64,000 nt of DNA from Taxillus chinensis (Eukaryota > Streptophyta > Magnoliopsida > Santalales > Loranthaceae). The notes under the pieces were generated by a model. It searched no databases, was not told where the DNA came from, and saw only the letters and a list, made by a program, of their open reading frames with translations. A program made the translations under genes and the position numbers. Numbering within the stretch: the stretch's first letter is position 1; each line of letters opens with the position of its first letter. Below, one piece after another: positions 37,180 through 54,600 of the stretch. The DNA lies in NCBI GenBank assembly GCA_023512835.1, contig CM042085.1, forward strand, positions 5,519,562 to 5,583,561, given 5' to 3'.

Positions 37180-40100
37180 GCGATGACAAATTGGACTCGG
37201 TATGATTCTGTAGTTTTCTCAGATTCAGATTTGTATTGCATTAATTCGCCATTGCCATGCATGCAAGTGTGGTGGATGCAGGCATGTAAATTAATTAGTT
37301 GTGCACCGGGTGTTGGGTTAATTTTATCTTTTTATCAAATATTTGATTTGAAGACAGTTTTTTTTTTAGTATAATTGATGTAGAACATCAAGTTTCCTGT
37401 ATATTAATTATGTAATAATTTTTGGATGCATTAAAATGATGCATGAATGAACAAATAAAGAAGAAGAAAAAAAAGATATGATGGCAAATATTGTCAAATA
37501 AGTGATTGGCCGTTAAACTTAATATTCAATAAGTATACCAAATTGTCAGAAAATGGTGGGTGGTATTCTTATTTGAATTTGTTGTCTTGTTCATCTTGGA
37601 TCAGTGAACTTTTTTTAGTAGAGTGGACAACTAGAGATCTTCTCAATTAGGTTCTTGATTATTCCCTAGAATTGAGTTGTTCACTAGATCTAGATTAATT
37701 GCTTGGTTGAGTTGTATTAGCAAACCGAAGAAACAAGATTGGTTCTTACGCGTCAATGAACCTTGTTTAGTATGACTACTTGTTTTGTGATAATGTTGAT
37801 GCACTTTGATGTCTTTTTGTTCACTTTTTTTATACTTGAAACCTTGTAAACATTTACCTAACATGAATTTTACTTTGAAGTGGCATGAACAATGTAAAAA
37901 TAATATAATTTTTTTGAAAATTTTATTGAAACATATAAATAAATAGTAAGATTTCTCAACAATTTGTGTTTATATAAGTCACATATTAAATTTAAATATA
38001 TATTGAAGTTATTGTAAAAATATTGCTAACATCGGAGAGAAATACGTATATCACTTTTTCTCACCACTATTTTCAATTTGTTCATACTTGGTAAAGTTTT
38101 ATTTTCCATAACCAAATAGAAATAAATAAATAAATAAACATTGTGTGATTAGGTATTAATCATTTTTTTATTATAAAAAAGCATTTTAATGGAAATACAC
38201 CGAAAAAAACACTATTAAATTAAAGTTGTAAGTGAAGTAAGTTTTTAGGTTGGAATTAATTTGGTGAAAATGAAATTATTAAAGAATTAAAATTGATATG
38301 AGAATTAAAATGTAATTTTTTATTATCTTTTTTTATTATATATGATAATTAATTTATTATATTCTCATAATTATTTAGATATTTTTTATTTATTTTACTC
38401 TTTTTTAAAATTTTAAACATAATCATATGCCACCTGCTCACTCTCCTAGCTCGCTTAATCCCTCCCTTTCTCTTCCTTGCCGCCACCAATTTTTAAAAAG
38501 GCATTCATTGCGGTTTTATAGGCCACCTCCTGACCATGCTTTGAGCTTTAAAAGTTTCACCTTCGGCTTGAAGATGTCAGATTTCAATAGCTTGATGAGC
38601 TTGGGTATAAGCTTCTACGATTGTGCAAGTTACATTTGGTGTTGAATCGATTGTTGTGGTGAGGTGAAGACCGGAGCCAATCTAGGCATAAAGGCAATTT
38701 CATAGATTGCATTATGAATCGAGAATAGAGCTTGTTCAATTTTGAAAGTTGATTACCATAAGCATGAGAGTCACTCAATACTAGGGGATGAAAGGAATGA
38801 ACGATCCTTTTTATAGGAATCTCACTCATATGAGAAATAAAATAACTAATTTCATTCATCTAGACCTATCAAATACGAGAATAAAAATGAGTTTAAAATA
38901 TTTCTTTCAATTCCTACTCATTCTCGTTATGATCGATTCCTTAATGTTTAGCTCAAAATAAGCCTAATAAAACTCTACTCGCAGCCTTTTTTATAAACAA
39001 ATTGAATTTAAACATATCATTGCTTTGCTTGTTAAACTCACTAGATAGCTTATCTTAATAATTATTTTTAAGTTGAATTTGAATAAGGATTTCAATGTTT
39101 AATTTAATTTATTAAGTCCATAAATAAACGGCATCAAGTTTGAACGTGTTAAATCTTAACTTTGATTAGTTTATTTACAACTTTACATATAATTGTAAAC
39201 CCATTAAATTTGATAAAGTATTCAAACCATACTTGAAATGATACTTTGAAGAGTCTTTTTTTTTTGTTGGTATGTACTGAAAATGTTAAGTGTTGGATCC
39301 AAAAATACAGGTCAACTATTTTGTTATTGGAGAAGGAAATCCGATAACACCAACTCGAACATGAAAAATAACAAACCATCTTTTGGAGTGATTTCACCTC
39401 TTCGGTGCATAATCTGACTTATCAAAGAGTAATGAACCATTACAGAGAGCGCATTAAATTACTTGGAGAGAACACACTATTTGAAGAGTATTTTACATTT
39501 TTTGAATAAACATAACTTTTTTGAGTGGAACAAGTTATTCAGAAAGGTTGTGCACACATTCAAAGTAAACGGATTAAGCTTTCTTTGATAAAACATTACG
39601 AGATCAAAGACTTTCTTCAAATTGACAAAAAACACTGAAGAGCGAAAGTGTGTAACAAATAATTAAATAATTAACATGATTCTCAGAAAATAGTATTATG
39701 TTTGGATAAAAATTTGATACTCAAATAGCACTCTAATGTTTAGATATTAGTTTGATGCTTGGATAGTGCTTCAATCCTCATATACATATTCGGTTTTGTA
39801 AAGCTCTTGTTACGTACCGCACATAATGTTTGTGAAGTTTCATTCGAAAACTTTAATGTGATAGTATCAAATATTGCACTATGTCGTTGAAAAGCTCAGT
39901 CAATCATCATTATAAATAATATGTTTTGGCATATTGAGAGAAAAACTCTCTAACCTCATCTTCAACCAGCAATTATGCTTATTGAATATATCATTTTAAA
40001 TTGTTGTTCTTTGTATAGAGAGTAAGGAAGAGATTTCCTCATTTTAATAATTTTTACACTTGTAGTCATTGTAACATCTATTTGAGTCTTTTAATAAATT

Positions 40101-40300
40101 TCCCCTAAAATAAATCTTGAAAGTAGTTTAAAAGGGTTTGAAATAATTGTGGATATTTTAAAGAATTTTATAAAAAAATATTATAAATGATAGAAAATAA
40201 TTAATTGTATTGATTTTATTTGTAACCAATTATCAACAACCCGCTCCGTTTAATTATCTACAACCCGCTCCATTGACATCAAATTACAAAAGGTCAAAAT
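37180..40300. other. Intergenic region between RLCK and CDKC genes
   Basis: The first 200-300 bases are probably the RLCK 3' UTR. The rest is AT-rich with no recognisable gene. Short frames near 38427-38860 and 39149-39400 show no domain. Confidence 0.55.
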
Positions 40301-40329
40301 TAATATCAGTAAGTGATTGGACTTTTCGA

Positions 40330-40626
40330 CACCGCCCCGAGAGAGATCGAGAGACGCCGTTTTGAGCTGTTTCTGTATTTTTCTCTCCTTTCCCTACTGA
40401 TTCGCTCTTACGAAAAAAAAAAAAAAAACCTAGTTTTCCTCTTCCCCATTCTCATCGTCCGAGTTCTTCATTGGTCGAGAATCGAGAGCGAGAGAACTAC
40501 AAGGTAGCAAGGCCCGATTTCCCAAATTGCATGTAGTTTAGTTCATTTTGTGTGTTCTAATTTGTTTCCGCTATTATGTCTCAAACGTAGAATGTTCATG
40601 TTTTGATTTCACTTCCAGTGTTTACG
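40330..40626 (+). promoter_or_regulatory. CDKC 5' UTR with a probable leader intron
   Basis: A GC-richer leader (40330-40502) ends in an AAG|GTAGCAAG donor, and an acceptor TTTCACTTCCAG lies 9 bases before the ATG at 40627. This suggests a 5' UTR intron of about 115 bp. Confidence 0.55.
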
Positions 40627-44787
<4,161 letters not shown>

Positions 44788-45201
44788 GTTTTTAGAAATG
44801 TGAAGTTTGAAATTTGCCCGGCACGTCATTTGTAGATGCTAGATACGGTCTTTATGTATTTTAGTTAAATATTTTAGGACACCACGAGGATATTAGTAGG
44901 CGCTCGAGGATTTTACTTATTTACGAATGCTCTTCGTTGTACTCTTTATCGAACTTGAAGTTTTACAGTGCGAGCTATAGGTGCAATTGCATTTACCATC
45001 ACTTAGTGTATTGATTCCTTATAAAGTCAATTGAAGTGTTTACTTTTTTTTTTCTTCTCAACGACTTTGGCCTATATCAATCGAGTGTATTGTTATTATT
45101 TTTTTTGACTTTCACCACGAAATAATAATAAATAATACAGTTTTTTTTTATTTTAAAATTTCCTCACGGTCAGTTATACAGGAGTTCAACTGAAGTAATA
45201 A
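44788..45201. other. Convergent 3' ends of CDKC and the EF-hand gene
   Basis: This 414-bp gap between two stop codons on opposite strands holds both 3' UTRs. They are close enough that the transcripts may overlap. Confidence 0.6.
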
Positions 45202-47910
45202 TTAGTTGACATTCTGGACTGAGCTCTGGAAAATCACAGCTGCAAGAGTAATAATTGATGCATAGACGGAGTTCGGCAACCTCTGCACCACCTTCCCAAC
45301 GCCGGGGACACCCTCTGTTGCTTTCTTGGTCGCAACGGCGACTGTTGGTGCCACAACCAGGGTGATGATAAGGCCTTGTCCAACATAGATGATAGTGTCG
45401 GCTGTCAACTGCTGCATGAACTTCACAAACTCTTCGCGATCAAGCTCTCCATCAAGATTGAGATCACATGCCTACACATGAAATTAAAACATCTTGACTA
45501 TCCTAAAACGAAGCTTTTGAGGCAGTAGAAATGCAAAAAGTGAGACGCTAAAACAAAAGCCAAAAAAAGGAGGTTAAAATATAAGCATGGTGTGGCATTT
45601 ATACCACCTTGGCACTGCAAGCCAGAGGGGAACTAAATGCCAGAGGAGTTTGTCTTCAAGCAATTGCTAAAGCACCCAAAGAATAATAAAGCCATTATGC
45701 AATCTTAAATGATACTAGACATGATTCAGAGGGGTATACAATCCTAATTTGTAAAGGGAAAAACTATAATATGATAAGAAGCATACTTTTTGACCAGTGG
45801 CCAATATTGTGCAATTTAAAATTGAGCAGATTAAAATCAGACATCATAGGAAGGTTCATTGAGGTTTAGAAAAAGAGAAGCCAAACAAATTTTAGGATAC
45901 TGCAACATAATTTATAGTTGTCCGCATCCCTAACTTAAGCCCGCCAAGCTTTTCAATGCACAGGACATAATGCATAGAGATTTTGGAACCTCATTTTTAA
46001 TAATAATGATTATTGAATCCATGTCCTTATGTCTTGTTCACAAAGGGTGGCCACATGAAGATGGCCATATATGTTAATTTCCTTGTGCATCATTTTTCTT
46101 TAATAATGTCTTCTTTAAATGCCTCCACTAACACATTAACCACTTGAACAAAAAAGAGAGCTTGTTACATTACATCAAAACTTACAGAGGGCACATGGAC
46201 AACCCCGACAAACTTAATGATTTCATTTCTCTAAATTCAAACAGTCTTAGGGGAGCTACCTGAGAGAAGCCAATTATAAGGCTTAAGGAATTTATAAGGG
46301 CTTCTGTACTTTATTAGTCTTATTGATAGATTAAAAAATAAAATTGACAACTATTCAAGGAATCTCAAGTTTCTTGCTACAATACCCCTACGAAGTGGGC
46401 TGATGCTCATAAAACTTAGAATTATGGAATATAATAACTGTCATTAGATTTCCATTAGCAAAGTTCCCCCATGACTGAAGCATTTATAAGAAAATGTGCA
46501 TGAACCATGGTTGAATTCATTATAAATAATGCATTTGGAGCAATTAATTTAGCTATTAGCTGTGAGACAAGACGATACCTCCATCAGTGTCTTGACTTGC
46601 TGCTTGGAGGGAGGATCAAAATGGGGGCCAGCCAAATGCTTGTTAATATCACTATAACAAGAGAAACAACTTAATGTCAACCAGGGGGACTTCGGCTAAG
46701 CTTTTTAAAGGAGCTTTTAGTGACAGCTTTTTAAAAAGAGTTGACAAAAAAGAGAGCTTTTCATTGAAAGTATATTACCATTTGGCTTGGCTTACACTAT
46801 ATCAAAAACAGACCAAGGTTTTCCTTTAAAGCATTTGAGCACAGAACCCTTTACACCGTAAAAAGAACTTTTGTTCAAAACCCGTTTTTCAAAAAGCCAG
46901 TTTGTGTCTTTTGGAAAGACAAAAACAGCTTTCTGAAAACTTTTATAGGTGCTTTTTTGAGTTTAATATCCCTGATAGTAAAAACCTGCTTAAGACTAGC
47001 TACATCTAGGGATGCAAATGGGTAGAATGCCATCAAACTCAGAACTGGACCCAAGCCTGGATTTTTCTCACTTGAGTACCCATCGGGTTTTCCCACTTGA
47101 GTACACTTCAAGAATTATTTTTAAATAAAAATAATATTATAGTTTTTTAAAAGAACTCAAAATAATATTTTAAAAAACAAAATAAAGTATTAACAATATT
47201 ATAACTAAATTTATTTATTTTAAATAAATATAGATATTTTAAATGTTAAAATGACATAAACTACACCATCAAAATAAAACATTATAAAAGATATAAAAGA
47301 AATTATTAATCGAATTTAAACATTAAAATAAAAAAAAAGTAAAATTTATTATCAAAATATAATTATTTCTAACTCAAAACTGTAAAATTACAAATATAAT
47401 ATTTTTGTTCGGGCAAGTAATAATTAAATGTAATAAAATTTAAAATGTGTTGGCTTTTGGGTCATGTACCCCCCTAAATCCAAACCGGGATTACATTTTT
47501 GGTTTCAAATTTTACACTTATCCATTGAGTAAAATTCACTCGGGTAGGGCACACTTTGCATCCCAAGCTGAGTTTTATATATTGTTTAATAAGAGCATGC
47601 AATTGCAAGAGTTTCTAATATCATAAAACATGAAACTAATTGAATAAGAAAGAAACAACGAGGCGTGTTACTTGTAAACAAGCAGTACAGCAATATACAG
47701 ATCTTCAAAAGTCAAACTAGCCTTCCCGGATTGATTCTTGAAATGGTCAAAAACTCTATCTGTTATAGCTCTCACCTGCTTGTCCCTCCACTGCTTACCT
47801 GCGTAAGATCTCACATCCATTAGAATCAAAACAGCAGCAGCAGCAGCAGCAGCAACACCGCCATCACCACCACCAACAGCGTATACCAAACCCATATTTT
47901 CAGGTCCCAT
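45202..47910 (-). CDS. Small EF-hand protein with C-terminal hydrophobic segments
   Basis: Exons: 47910-47672, 46651-46579 and 45471-45202 (193 aa), phases consistent. Residues 14-40 include a run of seven alanines from a GCA repeat. The middle (VFDHFKNQSGKASLTFEDLY) has the shape of a non-canonical EF-hand. A canonical 12-residue loop DLNLDGELDREE follows in exon 3, so one functional calcium site is expected. Two hydrophobic segments near the C-terminus (VGQGLIITLVVAPTVAVAT and SVYASIITLAAVIF) predict membrane anchoring. The start chosen is MGPENMGLV; the frame stays open upstream to an ATG at 48114, but that extension has no family-like sequence. The exact function is not recognised. It may be a calcium-responsive membrane protein. 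Confidence 0.82.
47828..47850. repeat. Coding CAG/GCA trinucleotide run (polyalanine)
   Basis: The (CAG)n run on the + strand reads as GCT/GCA codons on the minus strand, giving seven consecutive alanines in the EF-hand protein. Confidence 0.85.
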
Positions 47911-48114
47911 GATCGATTCAAACCAGGAACACCAACAAAAGAAAGCTAACAGGAACGAGAGAGATTCCAGGGAAACCAACCTTGGAATTTTTCTAAGACC
48001 TGTCCCATTTGACGGTGTTTGGATGAAGCCGCGAACGCTGAAAGGAGAGAACGACAAGCGTGCAAGGAAACAGGGAGACCTAGGATCTCGATTCTGCCAC
48101 CGTCTGAGTCGCAC

Positions 48115-50750
48115 TTAAGATGTTTGTTATTATTATTCGTTCGCCATTTCTCTTAGCGAAACCAAAACAAATGTCTTTTTCTTGTAATGGGGATTGTCTG
48201 GTCTGGTGCATACGGGGGAGGATGGATTACTTATCAAACACGCGCGCATCACACTTGCGGTGCATACGTTTGCATTTTTATTTTTATTTATTTTTAAGTT
48301 TTAGATGAGATGCGCCTGGATAAGTAGATAATTATTATAATTTGAAATTATATTTTCCCATATAGCTTGATTACCCCAATTAAGTGTTATCTTTTAATTA
48401 AATTTATTAAACTACAGTGTAATTTGATATTTAACTAATAAGTTTAGCATGACTCAATTTAAATTTGGAGGATGTTTGATTATTTGAGATGCAATGTTTG
48501 ATTTAAAGTTATATATATATATATATATATATTCTAATGTTAATCCGTAGGCATAGCCTATCAAATGAGAAATTGAACATAAAGTAAGCTGAATATAATA
48601 TGATTTTTAAAATTAATTTAATTTGTTTTCTACCTTTATTGTTTAGTTTAGTTATGAATTAAGTTTTAAAATACTTCATAAATTAATCGATGTTCGCTCA
48701 TAGTACGAGATAGTACGAGATATTATACTTGTTACATTCGTGTCGAGTAATTTGTAAGTACCTATCAATATTTATTTATTTATATTTGAATTCTATATTT
48801 AAATTAAAATTAATTTAAATTGAAATAAAAAAATTAAAGATAAAATAAATTGAATTCGATTGAAAATGAAAAGAATTTGAATTAAATGAGGAAGAAAAAG
48901 GAAATTGAAATTATATATATAATTTTCTTTCATTTAAAAAGAATAATTTTTTAAAAAAAATATTCAGAATATGAACAAAAAAATAACAATATATATATAT
49001 ATATAAATATATATTACTAATTTTTTGTATGGTACACAAAGTATATCTTTTAAGGCATCTTTGGTAGTTATGTTAATACAAAAATTATTTATATTTTCGA
49101 AGAAAAATATATAGCTTCAGCACTCATGGAAATATATCTTGTATATCAAAAGCAAATTTCAATTCTATCCAAAATCATTGCCCAGTAACAATTTGTTAGC
49201 TTGTAGATATGAAACATTTTTCAACTTAAAGAACATAATGACTTATTAGTTTTTTTTCCAAAGTGTGTGTGTATATATATATATATATCCGATTCATTTG
49301 TAAAAGGAAAGGATATTCACCCTCACCAAAATGATTAACACACTCACTTTTGTGAAATGTTTGTTCACCCACCATATACTATTTATTATATTTGTGTACT
49401 ATCTCTTCCACTACAATTCGTGCCAGGTCCTGAAGTTGTCAACTACAACGACAGTAGAGGGGCAATAGCTTACTCTAGCGTTTGACGATTCATGCGGAAC
49501 CACCCCACTCTCGATAAAGTGGGCATTGACGACGACAATCTCCAACGGCAACGATGGCTTCCTATACCATCGCAGTGAACTGTTTAATTCGATTAAACTG
49601 GTAGCGATAGCTTTCTCCTAGCTCAAGTGAAACCTTAATATATAAGTATTTTAAAAGGAGAAGTTTAGAGAAACTAAATTTAATTTGGTTAATCTAAACT
49701 TCAGTTCAAGAAATAAGATTTTGTTTAGAACCGAAGTCTTATTAAACTTAATTTCATTTAAAAGTTTTGATTGTGTAAATAATGAAAATAATGATATATC
49801 CTTTGAAAGCTATATAGATGTAACATATTGAAATTTGAAAAAGTTAGAGGGTATTAGGAGGAACGCAATAATTAACGATTATTGTATTTTTTTAATGAGT
49901 TGCTAATTAATAATAATAATAATCTAAATTCAATCAATTTAAACTCGAAACAAAATCAAGAAGTTGTGATTGACACGAAACTTTGGTTCGAGAAATAAAT
50001 ACTAGTTTCGATATGAGATAAACCACTACGTCGTTTGTATAACTTCGGTACGAAAAATAAGACTTTGGTTTAAAATAAAGTATTATTTCTCAAATCAAAG
50101 TTTATAAAAATCAAATTATTATTGCTACCTTAATTGAAGTTTTTCAATGGTATGTCAAGATGTATTCATTTACTTAAATAAATAGGGTCCTAACTTAAAT
50201 CGAAATACAACATTTTGAGATTTTTTCAAAAACATTAAAATTTTTCATTATCTTCTACTTCTCTCATGCTACTTAAGGGTTTTACTCGTAATTATCAAAT
50301 ACACTAAAAACTGATCAAGATTCAATGAATTTTTTTTATCATAAATTACACGTGAAATTATTCAATTAATATCAATTCATCCTGCTGTGAAAAATCATGA
50401 GCATCCCTAATTTATTTGGGGAGAGATATAAAAGGAGTGTTACTGTATAATTAAGAAAATATAGACAGACAAGAGACGTGAAAAATGATTTTATCAGGTG
50501 TATTAATCAGAAAAGATTTTACAGTAACTTTATTATAATATTAAATTATTATTTATAATTTTTTTATTATATATATTTATAAATTTTGAGAGCGTGGACA
50601 TCTCCTTTTTTAAAATACATGGGAAAAACGTGATGCGCGCGGCACTTTTTTTCTACTAAAATCATACATACGTATTTCATTGCTCAACCATTTTAGAAAT
50701 AAAATAAAGTAAAAACTCTCAATTTCACCGTATGTTTTTTTAGTATATAC
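48115..50750. other. Intergenic region between the EF-hand gene and GAMYB
   Basis: The two genes are divergent, so both promoters lie here. A GC-richer patch at about 49380-49620 and repeated ...GGTT..GAAATAA(A/G)A.TTT motifs at 49690-50100 look like old transposon sequence, but no element could be delimited. No gene recognised. Confidence 0.5.
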
Positions 50751-50799
50751 TAATAAAATAAATAAAATCATATAATTATTCTCTATGTTACAAACAAAA

Positions 50800-51672
50800 C
50801 AATGGCAGGTATGGAGGGAGAAAGAAGAGAGAAAACAGAGAGAGAGAGAGAGGAATGTGAAGCTTATCAAAAACTCACTGTAGAGAGAGAGAGAGAGGAG
50901 GGAGGGGCAAGCTGGTACTCCGACTTCGTCTCTCTCTCCCTCCCTCCCCCCCCTACTTTCACTCTCCTTTTGCCATCTCTCTTCTACATATCCAAACCCT
51001 TCTAGGTTTCTCATTTCGCAAACACACACCACACACACACACTCACTCCTCCGCGTTTCACGGCTAGATCTGGACTTGCGCATTCCTCTAATCGGTTCCG
51101 GTCCTCTAATGATCTCCCAGCCACCGTAATTGGAGCTCGAGTTCAGGTATCGATCGCGAGGTTGGTGTTTTTACGTGCTGATTTATGATGTTTCTCGTTT
51201 CTTTCTTCGCTCGAACTGCTACTCGTTTCCATGGAAAATTCAGACAGATAACCATTTCAAATTGCTTGGCGGTTCTTTTGTGAATTTTCTTGTGCGCACA
51301 GTTGTTGTGCCTCGAGTCCAGTTTAGCCTCATAACGGTGCCGAGATTGAGGGTTTGCTAGCTTTTTTAAACTTTAATTTATCGGCTTTCTTGTTTTTTCT
51401 TTGTAATTTATTTAATTCCATATTTATAATTCCATGTTAATGTTACTAGATTTTGTCAGGTGTTTGTGTGTGTTGGTTTCTGTTGCAAAATTTTGAAATC
51501 GGGATTGGGGGCCCAATGGCAGATAGTTTCTATGACCCTGCAATGTCACCAGATTTTTTAATTGAGGTAAGCAGTCGAATTTTGAAATCGGGAGTCAGGT
51601 GCTTGTTGATTCTTTTCCCGGTTGGAGATTTACTTATTTTAAATTTCAATATTCTTGGCCTTATACAAGGAG
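50800..51672 (+). promoter_or_regulatory. GAMYB leader with pyrimidine and GA tracts, probable UTR intron and upstream ATG
   Basis: GA-rich runs (50810-50905) and CT runs (50929-50950) precede the leader. A likely 5' UTR intron runs from the donor TTCAG|GTATCGAT (near 51147) to the acceptor TTTTGTCAG (near 51459). An ATG at 51515 opens MADSFYDPAMSPDFLIE, ending at a good donor GAG|GTAAGCAG (51567/51568). Splicing to AAG|GAGATGG just before the main ATG would fuse it in frame to the MYB protein. Unspliced, it is an upstream ORF that overlaps the main start and ends at 51689. Confidence 0.5.
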
Positions 51673-54600
51673 ATGGGTCTAAATACTGAAAGTGAGGAGG
51701 ACGTACAAATGTCCATGGACCCAATAGATTCCCCGTCATTTGAAGAAGTTAGCAGCGAAGGAAACTCAGTGGTAGGCACTGCTTTGAAGAAGGGGCCTTG
51801 GACTGCAGCTGAAGATGCAATCTTGGTGGAATATGTTACTAAGCACGGAGAGGGGAATTGGAATGCTCTCCAGAAGCACACTGGACTCTCTCGTTGCGGG
51901 AAGAGCTGTCGTCTGAGGTGGGCGAATCACTTAAGACCAGACTTAAAGAAGGGTTCTTTCACTCCAGAGGAAGAGCGCCGCATAATTGAATTACATGCTA
52001 CATTGGGAAACAAATGGGCTAAAATGGCTGCAGAGGTATGTGTTTTGTGACTTTTGTCTCTATAATTTGCATTCACGTTCCTTCATGAAAAAAGCAATAA
52101 CTTTCATCCCTGTTTGTAAGTGGTTATGGTTTGACGAAGGCCATGTCTTCACGTTCGGTGCAACACAAATAATATTAGCTGATTACGAATACGAATGATG
52201 ACAATTGCATTGTAATTTTGTTAAACTGAGATCAATTTTAAGGTATTCAAGAACTTCTGAAGTTTTTGTTGATTGCTTTTCTTTATAATAGATTTTGAGG
52301 AAATCCGAATTCTTTTCCAACGTGATTTTATCAGTTTAGAGGGTCATGCTGCAATTATACTCTTACTTGTGGTTTAGAATCTCATTTAAGAATTATTGAT
52401 GCTTATTGCTCTTTATATTACAGTGTTCATAATCTTCTCTCTTCAGGTTCTATTTATAACCATGAATTATGGTTATTTTCTTAGGTCTTCTATTCATTAA
52501 TTATAGTAGTAATGTACATTAAGTGATCCAGCCACCCTCCCCCTCTGATTGATTCTATACTTATTCTCATGAATTGTTCTCCATTTCTATTGGAGTGCAT
52601 CATACTTCTGTATTTATTTTTTTAAAAGTTATATGCATTCATGCAAGAAATTTATTAAGGAAATGGACATATGGATGGTAGGAAAGAAGAACTAAGGAAT
52701 GGCTAGTAGATGAAATATTTTAGTTTGCCGCAGGGTGTGTCACTTGTTTTTATTACACAACTCAAATGCAGCCTTTGTTGTTTTACAAATTATAATTGTG
52801 CACTTCTGGTTTAGTTGTCATTTTGCATTGTAGGAAAAATACATTGTGGATTTTCTGTTTCATTTTTAGGAAAGAAAAAGTAATGTGAGAATGCAAGAAC
52901 CAACATTTCCCCAAATGTATCTTTGAATTTCCTGTAAAATTTTCCTATCTTTGATTTTTCCCTTTTTCACTTTTGGGATGTATTTTTTACAAATGTATGA
53001 AATTGTTGATGACTTTGATTAAAATTCAATGACAAGTTTGATAAATTTGAATCAACTATTTATAGAATTGAGTGATCGACTCTCTATAGTTAGATAACGA
53101 AATTTACCTGAGAAAAGCTAAATTTCATTAAAAAAAAAATCCTAATGGGTCAAGTTTATTGAACTCCAAGATAAAAACCACAATAAATAAATAAAAGAAA
53201 AGAACAATCGACGTCGGACTTTGCTACATGAATTTGCGCCTCTGGGTATCTATGTGTCGACTACAAGAGCTTTGGCCAGCTAGGAGCTTCGGCTAGCATG
53301 AAGAGCTTTTGCCAGCTGGGAGTTGACCACTAGAGCTTCGGCCAGCTGGGTGGTTTTGGCCTCCTGTTACTTCGAGCATGATGTTGTCTCAATATTCTCA
53401 CACTCTTGTTTTTGAGGTAAAAATCTAAAAATCAATCAACCATCTTGTCATTGTCATAGTGTTCCCATATAGCTTTATCTCTGGTGACGCCTCGTCATTA
53501 AACCAAAACCTGCTCCACCTTTGTATTATCACGATCCTTTTTCTAATTACAATATTGGAGAGCTATTGAAAGTTGTAGCAACATGTGCTCTTTTTGTATC
53601 ATACATCGGTAAATCACTCAAAATGAGACTCAGGTTTCCCACTTTCTTCTTTAATACAATAATATGGAACATTGAATGTAACCTAAAAGTAGATGATAAC
53701 TCTAACCTGTAAGCCACCTCACTTATTCGTATCACTGCAACAATTTCACATTAAACTTGTTATTTAGAGATTTATGTCGACACAACTGAAGTTTGAGATA
53801 CATGAAATCTCATAGCTCAAAAGACACATCTTGTCTGCCTTGGTCATAATACATCTTCATTTTTCCTTGAGCCTTCTCAAGTTCATTCTTCATCTTAGAT
53901 ATAATTTCATTTCTAGCCGCTTCTTTGTTTTGAGCTGTCTCCTTTGCATAAGTGTTTAACATCGATGATCATCACCCATACATTACTTTGAATGGATTCT
54001 TGTTAATAGAAACATGATGCAAGATGTTGCTACACTTCAAAGTAAGTAATTCCTGCCAAAAAGAAATCATAAACAATTTCCCTCAATCAGTTATGATATT
54101 CCTTGAAATCCCATGCAATTTTACCACATTATCCATATGCGCTCACACTAAAAGTGGTGAAAGGATGTTTGAGTGGGATAAAAGGTGTCCCCTTGCTCAA
54201 CTTCTTCACAATGACTAGAATTGACTCATAATCTCCACTACTAGGCAGCTCCTCAACAAAGTCCATGGTCAAGCCTTCCCAAATTTTCTTTGGTATCGGT
54301 AATGGTTGCAACAACTCCATTGGGCACCTCTTGTCATACTTTACATTTTGACAAATATCGCACTCGACCACTAATTTCTTCACTTCATTTTTTGAAACCT
54401 TCCCGATAAAAAAAGTGTTTAATTCTTACATGAGTTCACAACCAACCTGAATGCCCTCCTTCATTGTGATTATGGAAATGAGCTAGAATCTCATCTCTCA
54501 ATGCTAGTACTACCGGTACATACATAATTTTTTAGTGCAAAAGCCCATTTTTATGGTGAAATCTCTCTAGACTACCCCTGGGGTCCTCAAACTTTTTAAA

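Noticed and set aside
47911..48114. N-terminal extension of the EF-hand protein to the ATG at 48114
   Set aside because: The frame is open but the added residues look like a translated 5' UTR; the ATG at 47910 gives the more likely N-terminus.
49380..50110. Possible DNA transposon between the EF-hand and GAMYB genes
   Set aside because: Some repeated short motifs but no terminal repeats or coding blocks that could be delimited.
50610..51083. 157-codon minus frame upstream of GAMYB
   Set aside because: Opened by GA/CT repeats (Ser/Leu and Arg/Glu runs); no similarity to any family.
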